Shown in pieces: positions 7,480 through 16,012 of a DNA stretch of 42,210 bases. The notes under the pieces are model-generated. The model made no database searches and was not told where the DNA came from. It was given only the letters and a program-made list of their open reading frames with translations. A program made the translations under genes and the position numbers. Location of the stretch: NCBI GenBank assembly GCA_019636915.1, contig JAHBWQ010000013.1:1-42210 (forward strand). The letters run 5' to 3'. The first letter of the stretch is position 1. Each line of letters begins with the position of its first letter. Source of the DNA: Nitrospira sp. GTDB lineage: Bacteria > Nitrospirota > Nitrospiria > Nitrospirales > Nitrospiraceae.

Positions 7480-8802
7480 CTACCACGCTCCTTGAACTTC
7501 AAAGAGAGCAAGATGTTGAAAGTTGCCGGCCGCAATAGGTGGATTTGCCGTCGCGCGATTATCGGTGTAAGTGTATTCGATTGCGAGTCGAAGCCAATTC
7601 TGAATCGTCGTGACGGCACCGACAGTATAGTCTTTGCGCGTCGTATTCTCGCGTGGAACATTGTTGTCGATGACTGAATAGCGCTGAACAAACGTCACCT
7701 CAGGTCCGGGAATATATTGCTGAGCTTCAACGTACCAGGCATTGCCCTTGATGTTACCCCCTGTCTGCTGGATAGGAACTCGATCGCTGCTCCGGAGATA
7801 CCCACCTTGAATCTCCAGAAATACTCGGCCGCCCAGGTTGAAAATCTTGTTCGCGTTGACCCCAAAACGCTCATACGCAAACCGGTTGTTAAGGTCGAGT
7901 CCGGTCCCTGCAGCGTTCGCCGTATAGGCGGTTCCGTTGTAATACATTAGCGTAAAGCCAGAGGCGATTTCGTCCAGGATATGCTCGTACGCCACTAAAA
8001 AATCTTTCCGCCGGTCGAAATCTCCAATTGTGCTCGTGCCAGACCCATTTTGATCGAGCCCGTTGCTAACCTGAACAAGAAATCGACCAGGCCCATAGAC
8101 ATAGGCAAACTCAGCTCCTCGCTGTTGGAGGGAAAAAGAATGTCTTAGTGGACTTGTTAGTGGAGTTCCAGACTGGGCCGTCAGCTGGCTACTGTAGATC
8201 GGATTGAGACTGACGAGCGTTGGTGCACCGAGACCTCCAAACCCTTCGAAGTAGAGCATCGCCATCTGGCCTGCACGCACGGTGAAGAAGCTGTCTGGTG
8301 ACCCAAAGACGCCATAAAGCTTCCCTGTAAAATTTGTGTTGTTTGTATTGCCGGCGGTGCTCCCGGTGAAGGTTCCGATCTTGAGAAAACCTGAAAAATT
8401 TCGCGAGAAGGCACCCCCATACATGAGCGCGGCTTCGCTCAGTTTGAACTCCGAGCGGTCAATGCTGCTTTCGTTATCGGTATAGGAAACCTGTGCACGC
8501 ACCTTCCCTCCCAAAAAGTTCTGTATCTTTGTAATGTCCTGATCCTTCCCGAATTCCACCGGTGTTCGATAACCGGCCCGTCGAAATTGGTGTCCGAACG
8601 AATTGAGGCGAGGATACGTAGGATAATGGCACATGGCACAGTCGGCATTATATTTCCTGGCCCAGGCCGGAATCGCATGTGCCTCTTGCACGTCCACTAC
8701 CCATGTACTCATCATGACCACGATGAGCATGATGAGGATGCCAGGGACACCTCGTGAAATGCGGTGGGATCCGACTGTAATCGGGGGTCCGTTTGTCACC
8801 AT
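7480..8802 (-). CDS. Monoheme cytochrome c fused to outer-membrane porin (Cyc2-like architecture)
   Basis: The 440-residue product has a signal peptide cleaved near AHA (residue 43). One heme-c site, CAMCH (C55, C58, H59), follows almost at once, then the signature LNSFGHQFRRAGYRTP. The remaining 370 or so residues show alternating strands rich in aromatic, Gly and Asn residues and end in a terminal Trp, as expected of a beta-barrel of about 16 strands. This order and size match the fused cytochrome-porin Cyc2, which moves electrons across the outer membrane in iron oxidisers. The motif is shared by a wider, mostly uncharacterised family, so iron as substrate is not established. A strong AGGAGG site precedes ATG 8802. 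Flanking cupredoxins at 6676 and 9040 are natural periplasmic partners, by analogy with rusticyanin. Confidence 0.78.
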   Translation of the reverse strand: MVTNGPPITVGSHRISRGVPGILIMLIVVMMSTWVVDVQEAHAIPAWARKYNADCAMCHYPTYPRLNSFGHQFRRAGYRTPVEFGKDQDITKIQNFLGGKVRAQVSYTDNESSIDRSEFKLSEAALMYGGAFSRNFSGFLKIGTFTGSTAGNTNNTNFTGKLYGVFGSPDSFFTVRAGQMAMLYFEGFGGLGAPTLVSLNPIYSSQLTAQSGTPLTSPLRHSFSLQQRGAEFAYVYGPGRFLVQVSNGLDQNGSGTSTIGDFDRRKDFLVAYEHILDEIASGFTLMYYNGTAYTANAAGTGLDLNNRFAYERFGVNANKIFNLGGRVFLEIQGGYLRSSDRVPIQQTGGNIKGNAWYVEAQQYIPGPEVTFVQRYSVIDNNVPRENTTRKDYTVGAVTTIQNWLRLAIEYTYTDNRATANPPIAAGNFQHLALFEVQGAW

Positions 8803-9039
8803 TGAAAGGCCTCCTCCTTAGCTTCTAATTCAGCGTTTCTTTGGACCGCGAGCTCGGCGAAGAATGCGGGAGCAGATGTGAAATCTTCAGGCGAGTAAAC
8901 GCCGTGAAGCTCGACTGATCCGTAAGACCTTCGTCACAACCTCCATGAACTGAACACACTGGCCTGGATGAGCGATACCGCCAAGGCTCCGTGGATCAAG
9001 GTTGTCTTGCAAACCATACCATTACTGTGATTGCACATT

Positions 9040-9849
9040 TCATCTTGGTTGAACCGACATGTCCACGGTGACGGGACCTCCAGTTTCCGGAACGCTGACG
9101 GGTGTACTTCTCGTGCCGAACCTCGGATGCCAGGCATTGAGAGTATAGCTACCTGGTGGCACATTACGGAGCTCAAAGTGTCCCTCAAAACTGGTTTGAT
9201 CAAAATATGGGTGATCCAGCACCCGGATGAAGGCCTTCATATTGGGGTGAAGGTCACACCGGATATCAAGTAAACCCGGAGTATCCAGTAACTTGGACCG
9301 TCCCTCGGCTCCAGCTTGCTGAATGATATTCCATACTGTGGGGCCGAACCGTGTATCGAGGCGGGCATGGGTGTAATGCATGACGGGGTCCAAGTTTTGA
9401 ATCTGCAGCGTTGCGTCCACAATCGCGACGAACACGGGAGGAAGAAACCTGCATCCTCGATTTTCAATCACGAGCGATCCTGGGCTAGGCAACGGTTTCC
9501 CTCGAGTAATATTCTCGAGGCTAACGATCACGCCTTCGATACCACGTGATTCGTCGGAGATGACTATCTCGTCGATCGGCACGTCTTCACCGCAAAGCCC
9601 GCTGTCCCGGTACACACGGTCGATTTGAGCGGAAGGAAAATCACCTGTCCAAGTAATGCGTCCGGAAATCGTGCCGACCGCTCGTAAGTCGTTGACCGGT
9701 ATATAAGCACCTGGCTTCGTACATGCTGCGAGTAGCAGCGATAGAAGGTAGAGAGACAGAAGTCGAGTAAAGTAATACTGTGTTGAATTTGTCAAAATCC
9801 GCCTGCGCTCATGGACTGGCGCTGTATTGCCTTGCGAGGGTCTTCCCAT
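9040..9849 (-). CDS. Cupredoxin-type lipoprotein with carboxypeptidase-regulatory-like domain
   Basis: This is a paralogue of the protein at 6676. It has a lipobox (SLLLAAC) instead of a cleavable signal peptide, so it should be membrane-anchored. Potential type-1 copper ligands are visible as histidines in VMHYTHARL and the C-x2-H-x2-M cluster in CDLHPNMKAF. The C-terminal beta-sandwich (GHFELRNVPPGSYTL) is of the carboxypeptidase-regulatory type. The start is uncertain. ATG 9849 gives 269 residues with a long n-region. TTG 9795 gives a textbook lipoprotein signal, and the frame is open to 9900. It is separated from the cytochrome-porin by 237 bases in which I see no gene. A role in relaying electrons to or from the porin-cytochrome is inferred from neighbourhood and copper motif. 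Confidence 0.72.
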   Translation of the reverse strand: MGRPSQGNTAPVHERRRILTNSTQYYFTRLLSLYLLSLLLAACTKPGAYIPVNDLRAVGTISGRITWTGDFPSAQIDRVYRDSGLCGEDVPIDEIVISDESRGIEGVIVSLENITRGKPLPSPGSLVIENRGCRFLPPVFVAIVDATLQIQNLDPVMHYTHARLDTRFGPTVWNIIQQAGAEGRSKLLDTPGLLDIRCDLHPNMKAFIRVLDHPYFDQTSFEGHFELRNVPPGSYTLNAWHPRFGTRSTPVSVPETGGPVTVDMSVQPR

Positions 9850-9988
9850 AAGTGAACCAGTTGTACGATGCCTACTTATCCGCAAAAAATGGGAGCACAA
9901 TAGCTACGCGACCTTGTCTTGTCAAGCCGTAATGATCAGTTTGCAATCAACCTTTCAGTGAGCCGCTTGTCGAGTGTGGGCTTCGCCG

Positions 9989-10290
9989 TCAACTCATGCC
10001 TAACGGTGTGACAACTGCCCATCTCCAACCGTCATACACGGGTGCCCACGCGTAGGGGGAAGCAAAATAGCGGCGATTCGGCTCTTTGGCTGTATCGTCG
10101 AGCAGGGCGAGCATGCTGGCCTGAAGGGCATTTGCCGGTGGAAGAGAGAGATGGACGCTTCCCATATCGGTGAAAGATTTCTTCCATCAACACCGTGGTC
10201 GCGCGAGCGTCGACACTCCATTGAGAAACGAGCAGTGAGCAGGAGCCGGCGAAGCGGAATGCGCACACGAAACCAGCTGGGTAGCTCAAG
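9989..10290 (-). pseudogene. CHAT-domain protease remnant (5' truncated, frameshifted)
   Basis: On the minus strand a first frame reads AGSCSLLVSQWSVDARATTV to about 10150. After a frame change the next frame reads PPANALQASMLALLDD, then YFASPYAWAPVYDGWRWAVV, ending at the TGA at 9989-9991. Together these make the characteristic C-terminus of a CHAT (caspase HetF-associated with TPR) domain, whose last strand and helix carry the SLLVSxWSV and PYxWAP motifs. Everything N-terminal, including the catalytic His and Cys, is missing. It sits 9 bases downstream of the WD40-caspase stop, so it may be debris from a second caspase-superfamily gene. A single sequencing indel could explain the frame change but not the missing 5' part. 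Confidence 0.8.
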
Positions 10291-10298
10291 CTAAGGCC

Positions 10299-13200
10299 TT
10301 ACTTGTTCATTGCCAACGGGAAGTCCATCCCTTGGGATTGGGCAACTGGATATTGTCGTTGTGTCCTATACTTCAAGCTCAATTCCGGCAATTGAGATTC
10401 GACAAAGGCAAGTAACTCTCTGACCGTGACGACGCCGTCTTTAGGACTTCCGTCTGCTTCCCCTTTGAGCCCTTTGAGTAGGGTGTAGGTGAAGACACCA
10501 TGTCCGAGTTCTTGGACTTCGCTGGCAAACTGATCCTTGCTTGATGCTGCCACGAGATGGATACCATTGGCATGAGCCAACTGTGCGAGGGCTCGTCGCT
10601 CGTCGACACCCCGAGTCGAAAAGGCCTGCAAGGCAAATCCCGATTTACAGGCATCCATCAGCAGCAGAACTTTTTTGGCGCCAATCTGCATGACGAGGTC
10701 ACGGATCTCTTGCGAAGAGACGCCTTTGGTTCGTAATTCATCCGCGCGCTCAGGGTAGACCACATCGTGGGGGAGAAAGTACCAGTTGGATCCGGAGCTT
10801 TCACCATGTCCGGCAAGATACACGATAACGACGTCGTTCGGGGCCGTGTTTTTCAAGCTCTGGAGTTTGGAAATGACATCGATTCTTGTCGCATTTCCGT
10901 TCATGAGCTGGCTCTTTTGTACGGAACGAAACAGTTTCGGCGAGGCGGAAGAAAAGAATCCGAGGACGGCTGAGGCATCCGGCTCTGCGAAGTTCAAGTT
11001 CAGGGTGCTGTTGCGATACTGATTGATGCCTACGACAGCCACGTGTAGGACGGGCTGCTTCTCGACTCCGTTGAAGGTAACCAGGAATTCTGCTGGATTG
11101 CCCTCGATCCGTTCTGTGCTGATGGCGATGGCTCTCAGCCGATTTTCTCCTTGGACAAGCCGCACATGGTAGGTCATCGAGGCCACTTTGGCGGCCGTTG
11201 GATCGGTGATGATTCCAATGCCGCGTGTCGTGGCCGCCACCAATTTCTCGTTGTGATAAAGTCGAATTTCCCCGATTCCACCGCCTTGATCATCGGCTTT
11301 GACCGTGACGTCGACCTCTTCCTGATCTCCACCAGGGACAGTCGGGGTCGTCATGGCGACGGTCGGAGGTGGTTTGAATCCAACCGTGAGGTTGACCTGC
11401 TCCTGTTGGCCTAGGTATTGGAGCGCAGCCGTATCTGGTTCCCATGTCTTGAATACATGTTCTACAAGATCGGGATGGTAGAATTGTTCATAAAAGTGTG
11501 AGGCATCGTAAAATTCAGCTTGATGCACTCCGGCATGGTTGACGTGCCAACCGATCAATTCCTCGGCGCCTTCCTCGGCGTCAAAGTACCCTTTTGGCGT
11601 CCATACCACCCACTGTCGGCGATTAGGGTGAGGATAGAAAGCCACGAGCTCCTGGCCGTCTTCTAAGCGATACCATCGAATGGTGCCATCTCCCAAAGCA
11701 GCCACGGCAACACGTCCATTCCTCGCGATGTTGACATTCCAGGCAATACCGGGGACCGATACCTGCCAGCGGGGCGTACCATTCCGGTCAAAGTATCGCA
11801 GTTTCGACTCAGTGCCCAACAGCAGGTGTTCACGGTCGGGAGAGACGTCCATGCTTCGGGAAAGTTCTCCAGGTTTGAGCATGATCGGCTTGCCATTCAA
11901 TTTCGGGCTGGGATGGTCCTCCCAATCCTCGACCTGGAGGGCTTTGTCACGGCCGAACAGAGAGAACCCGGTGTCGCCACGGGACGGGCCATGTAACACA
12001 AGGTCGATTCCGATTGTTTCGAATCCGATCATTCGGCTGAGCGCACGGTTCTCCAGGGAGAACTTCACGAAGGATTCCCCACGACTATAGGCGAAGCGTA
12101 CGCTTGTGGCATCCTCGGAGATTTTGAACTCCTGTCCCATGCCGCGGAAGTCGGCGATGGGGCTGTCAAGAAAGTGCGTGCGCGTCCCTGCGGAATCGAT
12201 GATTCCGAGTGCAGGATCATGGGAACCGAACATCACACTGCCGTTTTTCAGAGAAACAAGTTGTTCGATTGATCCCTCCGCGACGGGATAGTCTTGATAA
12301 TTTTGTTCAGTGCCGATACTCCAACGGCGAATCAGGGTGGTCCCTCGCTTCAGCAGAGTCTTGCCGCGTGCCTGATAACTTCCGGCGGCATAGACATTTT
12401 TCCCATCACCAGACCACACGACGGACACAAAGTGTTGATCAGGGTCTGCACGAGAGACGTCGAGCGAGGTGGTCGCCGTGAGATCCTTTCCTGAAAACAG
12501 TTCGACACGGGGATGGTCGACGAAACCGACCGCCAGGATAGTGCCGTCCGGGGAAAAACTGGCCGAGCGAGGCCGGTCTTTCTCAATCTTCGTCTTTGCC
12601 GTGAGCCGGAGCGGGGAAGAACCAGAAGCGCTGGCGACATAGAGACGGAGAAGGCCGTCATCTGAGACCGTGATCAATCGACCGTCTCCGGAAAACTCGG
12701 CGTAGTGACTGGCTCCGCTGTACGAGGTGTCCTGGTCGATCTGTGTGTAGGTTCGCGTGTCGAAAAGGTACAGTCCTCCCTGTTGCCCCCCCAGTGTTGT
12801 CGCCAGCCAACGGCCGTCTCGGGAATACGATAGATGAGTGATGATGTTGGGAAGGCTTTTGAGGCGATGAATCATCTTCCCGGAGTCTCGCTGAAAAATG
12901 TAGATTTCACCTTCAACACCGCCGCAGGCGACCGTTGCACCGTCCGGAGAGATCGCCACGGCGTAGAGAGTTCCCTTAATGCCGTTGCCGATCGGTGGTC
13001 GCAACACGGTGCGCAGTTCTAGCGTTGGGAGCTCCCATACCCGAACGGTTTTATCCTTGGCGACCGTCGCGACATATCTGTCTTGGTTGTCCACGCTGAG
13101 CCTGAGCACGGCTCCGGTATGGTGCCCAGCCTCAATGCGCAGGAAGGGAGGTGATGGCTGCGGTGGTTGTTGAGGTAAGGTCGGTGCCGTTTGGGCAAAG

Positions 13201-13322
13201 ATCGTCGAGATGCTCGAGAGTATGTACGCGATGATTCCTCCGAACGCTTCCAAGGCGATCCACCTTGGGGTTTTGAGCTGAGCCCGCTTCCGACGGTCGT
13301 CCTGCCGTACAGCAGCATACAT
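10299..13322 (-). CDS. WD40 beta-propeller protein with C-terminal caspase-like domain
   Basis: The 1007-residue protein has an N-terminal hydrophobic segment (about 24-44, ending in FAQTAP) acting as signal or anchor. About twelve WD40-like blades follow (TVRVWELP, AISPDGATVACGG, SFSPDGTILAVGF). An Ig-like linker region lies at about 640-740. The peptidase C14 caspase domain covers about 760-1000, with the dyad H839 (LAGHGES) and C892 (MDACKSG). WD40 blades beside a caspase domain suggest protein binding that positions or triggers proteolysis. Because the whole chain appears exported, the target would be in the envelope. It starts four bases after the stop of the glycine-zipper lipoprotein gene, so the two form an operon. 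The catalytic residues are intact, and the substrate is unknown. Confidence 0.88.
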   Translation of the reverse strand: MYAAVRQDDRRKRAQLKTPRWIALEAFGGIIAYILSSISTIFAQTAPTLPQQPPQPSPPFLRIEAGHHTGAVLRLSVDNQDRYVATVAKDKTVRVWELPTLELRTVLRPPIGNGIKGTLYAVAISPDGATVACGGVEGEIYIFQRDSGKMIHRLKSLPNIITHLSYSRDGRWLATTLGGQQGGLYLFDTRTYTQIDQDTSYSGASHYAEFSGDGRLITVSDDGLLRLYVASASGSSPLRLTAKTKIEKDRPRSASFSPDGTILAVGFVDHPRVELFSGKDLTATTSLDVSRADPDQHFVSVVWSGDGKNVYAAGSYQARGKTLLKRGTTLIRRWSIGTEQNYQDYPVAEGSIEQLVSLKNGSVMFGSHDPALGIIDSAGTRTHFLDSPIADFRGMGQEFKISEDATSVRFAYSRGESFVKFSLENRALSRMIGFETIGIDLVLHGPSRGDTGFSLFGRDKALQVEDWEDHPSPKLNGKPIMLKPGELSRSMDVSPDREHLLLGTESKLRYFDRNGTPRWQVSVPGIAWNVNIARNGRVAVAALGDGTIRWYRLEDGQELVAFYPHPNRRQWVVWTPKGYFDAEEGAEELIGWHVNHAGVHQAEFYDASHFYEQFYHPDLVEHVFKTWEPDTAALQYLGQQEQVNLTVGFKPPPTVAMTTPTVPGGDQEEVDVTVKADDQGGGIGEIRLYHNEKLVAATTRGIGIITDPTAAKVASMTYHVRLVQGENRLRAIAISTERIEGNPAEFLVTFNGVEKQPVLHVAVVGINQYRNSTLNLNFAEPDASAVLGFFSSASPKLFRSVQKSQLMNGNATRIDVISKLQSLKNTAPNDVVIVYLAGHGESSGSNWYFLPHDVVYPERADELRTKGVSSQEIRDLVMQIGAKKVLLLMDACKSGFALQAFSTRGVDERRALAQLAHANGIHLVAASSKDQFASEVQELGHGVFTYTLLKGLKGEADGSPKDGVVTVRELLAFVESQLPELSLKYRTQRQYPVAQSQGMDFPLAMNK

Positions 13323-13326
13323 GAGA

Positions 13327-13932
13327 TCACCTGACGGTAAACGTCACGATTGAAGCCGCTTGCTTCTCCTCGACCTGTGCCGTCGTGAGGATCTGATAGG
13401 TTCCGGCTTGGGCATCGGGCTTCACCGGATATTCCCAGGTGATGCGCTGTTCTCCTTGATCCAATGCATGATTATTCGGCAGTGTTTCCACGGGGGATCC
13501 GTTATACCGGACCTCGTGAGTTTCCTTCACCTGTGCCTGATCCTCGTCCGGTCGGAGGATCGTGTACTTGAAGCTGACCTTCACTCGGTCACCTTTTTGC
13601 GCGACGGTGGGAGCTGCCATCGCCTCTGAGATTGTGAGGACATTGCCTTGCTCGGGGCGGTACCCAACCGCGGCCGTGGTCTGGGTCCTGGTTCGCTCTT
13701 GCTTCGCCACATAATGGCCGATTAATGCGCCGGATACGAGCCCGACGCCGGCACCGATCAGCGCACCCTTTTCCTTGCCGATCGCTGCGCCAACACCTGC
13801 GCCGAGACCTGTTCCAAGTGCGGCACCGATGGCGGCTTCCTTATTTTGCATCACCGTTTCGCACGAGGTGCTGAGCAGCAGGATGGGGCTTATGAGAAGA
13901 ACAACGAGTACGCGATACATGCCCGTTTTCAT
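13327..13932 (-). CDS. Glycine-zipper lipoprotein
   Basis: This 201-residue protein starts at ATG 13932 behind a near-perfect AAGGAGG ribosome site (the frame has an ATG two codons earlier that lies inside that site). A lipobox (LLSTSC) makes it a lipoprotein. It is followed by alternating Gly/Ala helices (AAIGAALGTGLGAGVGAAIG and IGAGVGLVSGALIGHY) typical of glycine-zipper 2TM segments, which insert into or oligomerise in membranes. The C-terminal half is a soluble beta-rich domain (KGDRVKVSFKYTIL to SIVTFTVR) resembling an Ig-like fold. It is the first gene of a two-gene operon with the WD40-caspase, which suggests a joint envelope function, perhaps anchoring or pore formation. No function is proven. 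Confidence 0.82.
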   Translation of the reverse strand: MKTGMYRVLVVLLISPILLLSTSCETVMQNKEAAIGAALGTGLGAGVGAAIGKEKGALIGAGVGLVSGALIGHYVAKQERTRTQTTAAVGYRPEQGNVLTISEAMAAPTVAQKGDRVKVSFKYTILRPDEDQAQVKETHEVRYNGSPVETLPNNHALDQGEQRITWEYPVKPDAQAGTYQILTTAQVEEKQAASIVTFTVR

Positions 13933-14383
13933 GAGCACCTCCTTTTGTTATTGAGGGGAGACATAGTATCTGATGTTGTAGAATTCTTCCATGCAACGTA
14001 CCGGCAGTTCAATACTGCTCTGCTGAACTCTTGGCTGAATCAGGGAAGTCATGGCTGAGGTCCGCCGATTTAGGAGTGTGGTCATCGGGGATCTCGGCAG
14101 GTTTTCCGCTTGCAATATCCGATCCACTGGACTTGTGCCAGCCGCGATGAGTAGGAAAATGGCCGATCAAAATAACTGTGGAAAAAGGTTGTCAGGGTGA
14201 TGCTGCCATCAGCGACCTCGACCGGATCCAATGTGTATGAATCCAAAAAGATTCACCCCACGATGGCGAAGACTATTTCATCGCTGGAGTTATGAGGGCA
14301 ATGCCTACGCTGCTTCGGATCTGGGATAACAAATTGACCTACACCGTGCACGAAAGCATGGCGGCAATCTTGAAGGCGAGCAC
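13933..14383. other. Intergenic region with one copy of a hairpin repeat
   Basis: About 450 bases lie between the glycine-zipper gene and the end of the phosphatase gene. A symmetric hairpin, TGAATC-CAAAAA-GATTCA at 14238-14255, lies about 130 bases past the phosphatase stop (in that gene's direction). Part of its surroundings recurs near 16197. Short open frames on both strands here do not resemble any family I know. I see no gene. Confidence 0.4.
14238..14255. repeat. Hairpin repeat copy 1 (TGAATC-N6-GATTCA)
   Basis: A perfect 6-bp inverted repeat with a loop of CAAAAA is followed by CCCCACGATGG. Copy 2 at 16197-16214 has the same arms and a closely similar 3' flank. It could be a transcription terminator of the phosphatase gene, a regulator site or a small dispersed repeat. 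Confidence 0.45.
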
Positions 14384-15169
14384 CTACGAGGAGGGCGGGC
14401 GAGAGGGGGTGATGAGCAGTGCAGTGGTATTGTCGATTCCACCAGCCGCATTGGCGCAATCGATGAGCCGTTGGCAGGCTTTCTCCGGGGTATTCCTGAA
14501 TTCCAGAATAACCGCCAGGATATCCTGGTCCGTCAGTGTCTTGGTCAGACCATCGGTACAGAGGAGGATCACGTCTTCCGGGTTGAGCGGATGGACGGCA
14601 ATATCCGGAGTCGAAGGAAAAGAGAGTCCCAAGGCTCTCGTGATGACGTTTCTTTTGGGATGATCATGAGCTTGGTCAGGGGTGATGTGTCCTTCAGCCA
14701 CCAATTGCTGCACGAGCGAATGATCGGTAGTGATGAGCTCGAGGTGCGCGTCCCGAATTCGGTAAGCCCGACTGTCACCCAGATGGGCAATTGCCATGGA
14801 CGGCACAGGATCTGGAAGGAACCAAGCGGTGACCACTGTGGTTCCCATGCTCCGGAGATCCGGCTCCTTGGTAATACGATCTTGAATCGCCGTCTTTGCG
14901 GTGGCGATGGCGTGGCTCAACATTGCGGTAGCCTGAGAGAGTCGATCCGCTTCTTGAGGCGCTGTGGCAGGAACAGCTCGCACATGATCCATGATCGCGG
15001 TCGTTGCCAGCGCACTGGCTACCTGTCCTCCGGTGTATCCCCCCATTCCATCGGCCACGATCCAAAGACCGTGGTCATTGTCGATAGCAAATGCGTCCTG
15101 GTTCGAGGTACGGACCATTCCCTGATGACTGAGGCCTGTTCCTGTCCAGTGGAAGTGTGGTGGGCTCAT
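14384..15169 (-). CDS. PP2C-family serine/threonine protein phosphatase (Stp/PrpC-like)
   Basis: The 261-residue protein is a complete PP2C domain of typical bacterial length with no membrane segment, so it is cytoplasmic. The metal-binding and family motifs occur in order: RTSNQDAF, VADGMGG (metal Asp), SMGTTVV, AHLGDSRAYR, LCTDGLTK and GGIDNTTALL (final metal Asp). It should dephosphorylate phospho-Ser/Thr proteins and oppose Hanks-type kinases such as the one at 1627-3114, although the two genes are 11 kb apart. The start at ATG 15169 lies just upstream of the domain. No co-transcribed neighbour is evident. Confidence 0.93.
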   Translation of the reverse strand: MSPPHFHWTGTGLSHQGMVRTSNQDAFAIDNDHGLWIVADGMGGYTGGQVASALATTAIMDHVRAVPATAPQEADRLSQATAMLSHAIATAKTAIQDRITKEPDLRSMGTTVVTAWFLPDPVPSMAIAHLGDSRAYRIRDAHLELITTDHSLVQQLVAEGHITPDQAHDHPKRNVITRALGLSFPSTPDIAVHPLNPEDVILLCTDGLTKTLTDQDILAVILEFRNTPEKACQRLIDCANAAGGIDNTTALLITPSRPPSS

Positions 15170-15443
15170 TTCGTCTTCCCCATGCGGAGATTAACTAATA
15201 GCAGTAGTCGCGTTGGAATTCCAGTGCGAAGCTAGGCTTGCTTGGCCTGTCTTGTATACAGAGCTTGTTGCCTTGAACTCTCCCCGTGTGTTTCTACGAG
15301 AATGACGCACAATTGGATTGGTTCTTTCAGGGAAGCAAAGGAAGAGTGTGATGTGACGATCCGTGCACGCCCAAAACAGAGGGGTAGTTTGTCAAAAGAA
15401 CACGCCCCTAGTGTCGTGCCTCCAACGCTTCTTGACAGTTCCC

Positions 15444-15520
15444 GTTTGCCCGAGCTTATCGAAGGGCTCATGATTCCGACGACTTCGGTTTGTGCTTCGA
15501 CAGGCTCAGCACGAACGGTG
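15444..15520. repeat. REP-like inverted repeat pair
   Basis: Two imperfectly complementary arms, around GCCCGAGCTTATCGAAGGGC (15448-15467) and TGCTTCGACAGGCTCAGCAC (15492-15511), face each other about 25 bases apart. Each contains the core CTTCGA-Y-A-R-GCTC found in a widespread class of repetitive extragenic palindromes. It lies in a gene-free stretch 30 bases before an insertion element. No RAYT transposase gene is visible nearby. Confidence 0.65.
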
Positions 15521-15551
15521 TGTAAAACCATTATCTGACGCGCTACGCTAG

Positions 15552-16008
15552 GTGTTTAGTCCCACTTTGTGATGGTGTAGATTATTCTGCACTACCACCG
15601 AAGGAGGAGCTAGGGGACAAGTACTGCACGGGAGCGCCACAACGACGGCGGCGGTGCGTCGGGCAATCCAACAGAGTCAAGAGCGCCTGAACCGACTGGC
15701 CGAGCGCTATGCCATGAACCCGAAGACGGTCGCAAAGTGGAAGAAGCGCACACATGTCATCCTTGGACCACTGGTCAGGTCGAACGCATGAACCGAACTT
15801 TAAAAGAGGCCACCGTCAAACGCTACTATTATGAAAATCATCAGCAGCTCAGAGAACACCTGCACAACTTCATGAATGCCTACAACTTCGCAAAACGACT
15901 CAACGCACTGCAGGGACTCACACCCTATGAATACATCATCAAAACCTGGCAAAACGAGCCACACCGCTTTCTCGTCAACCCAACCCATCACAAAGTGGGA
16001 CTAAACAC
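15552..16008 (+). mobile_element. Internally deleted IS481-type element (MITE-like), 457 bp
   Basis: The element is bounded by perfect 24-bp terminal inverted repeats (15552-15575 and 15985-16008, each starting GTGTTTAGTCCCACTTTG). They are flanked on both sides by CTAG, which can be read as a 4-bp target duplication or as part of longer repeats. Inside are only the N-terminal and C-terminal ends of an IS481-family transposase. The middle, including most of the DDE catalytic core, is gone. It cannot move itself but could be mobilised in trans by an intact relative. Confidence 0.85.
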
Positions 16009-16012
16009 CTAG
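15612..16012 (+). pseudogene. IS481-family transposase remnant
   Basis: From 15612 the frame reads GQVLHGSATTTAAVRRAIQ, then NRLAERYAMNPKTVAKWKKR, the N-terminal helix-turn-helix of IS481 transposases, ending at a TGA at 15789. The expected start codon is AGG instead of ATG, four bases after an AGGAGG ribosome site. A second frame carries the C-terminal part: HPWTTGQVERMNRTLKEATV, the region of the last catalytic acidic residue, through RLNALQGLTPYEYIIKTW to the end. The junction near 15750 removes the central part and shifts frame. The stop codon TAG lies in the flanking CTAG. Confidence 0.85.
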
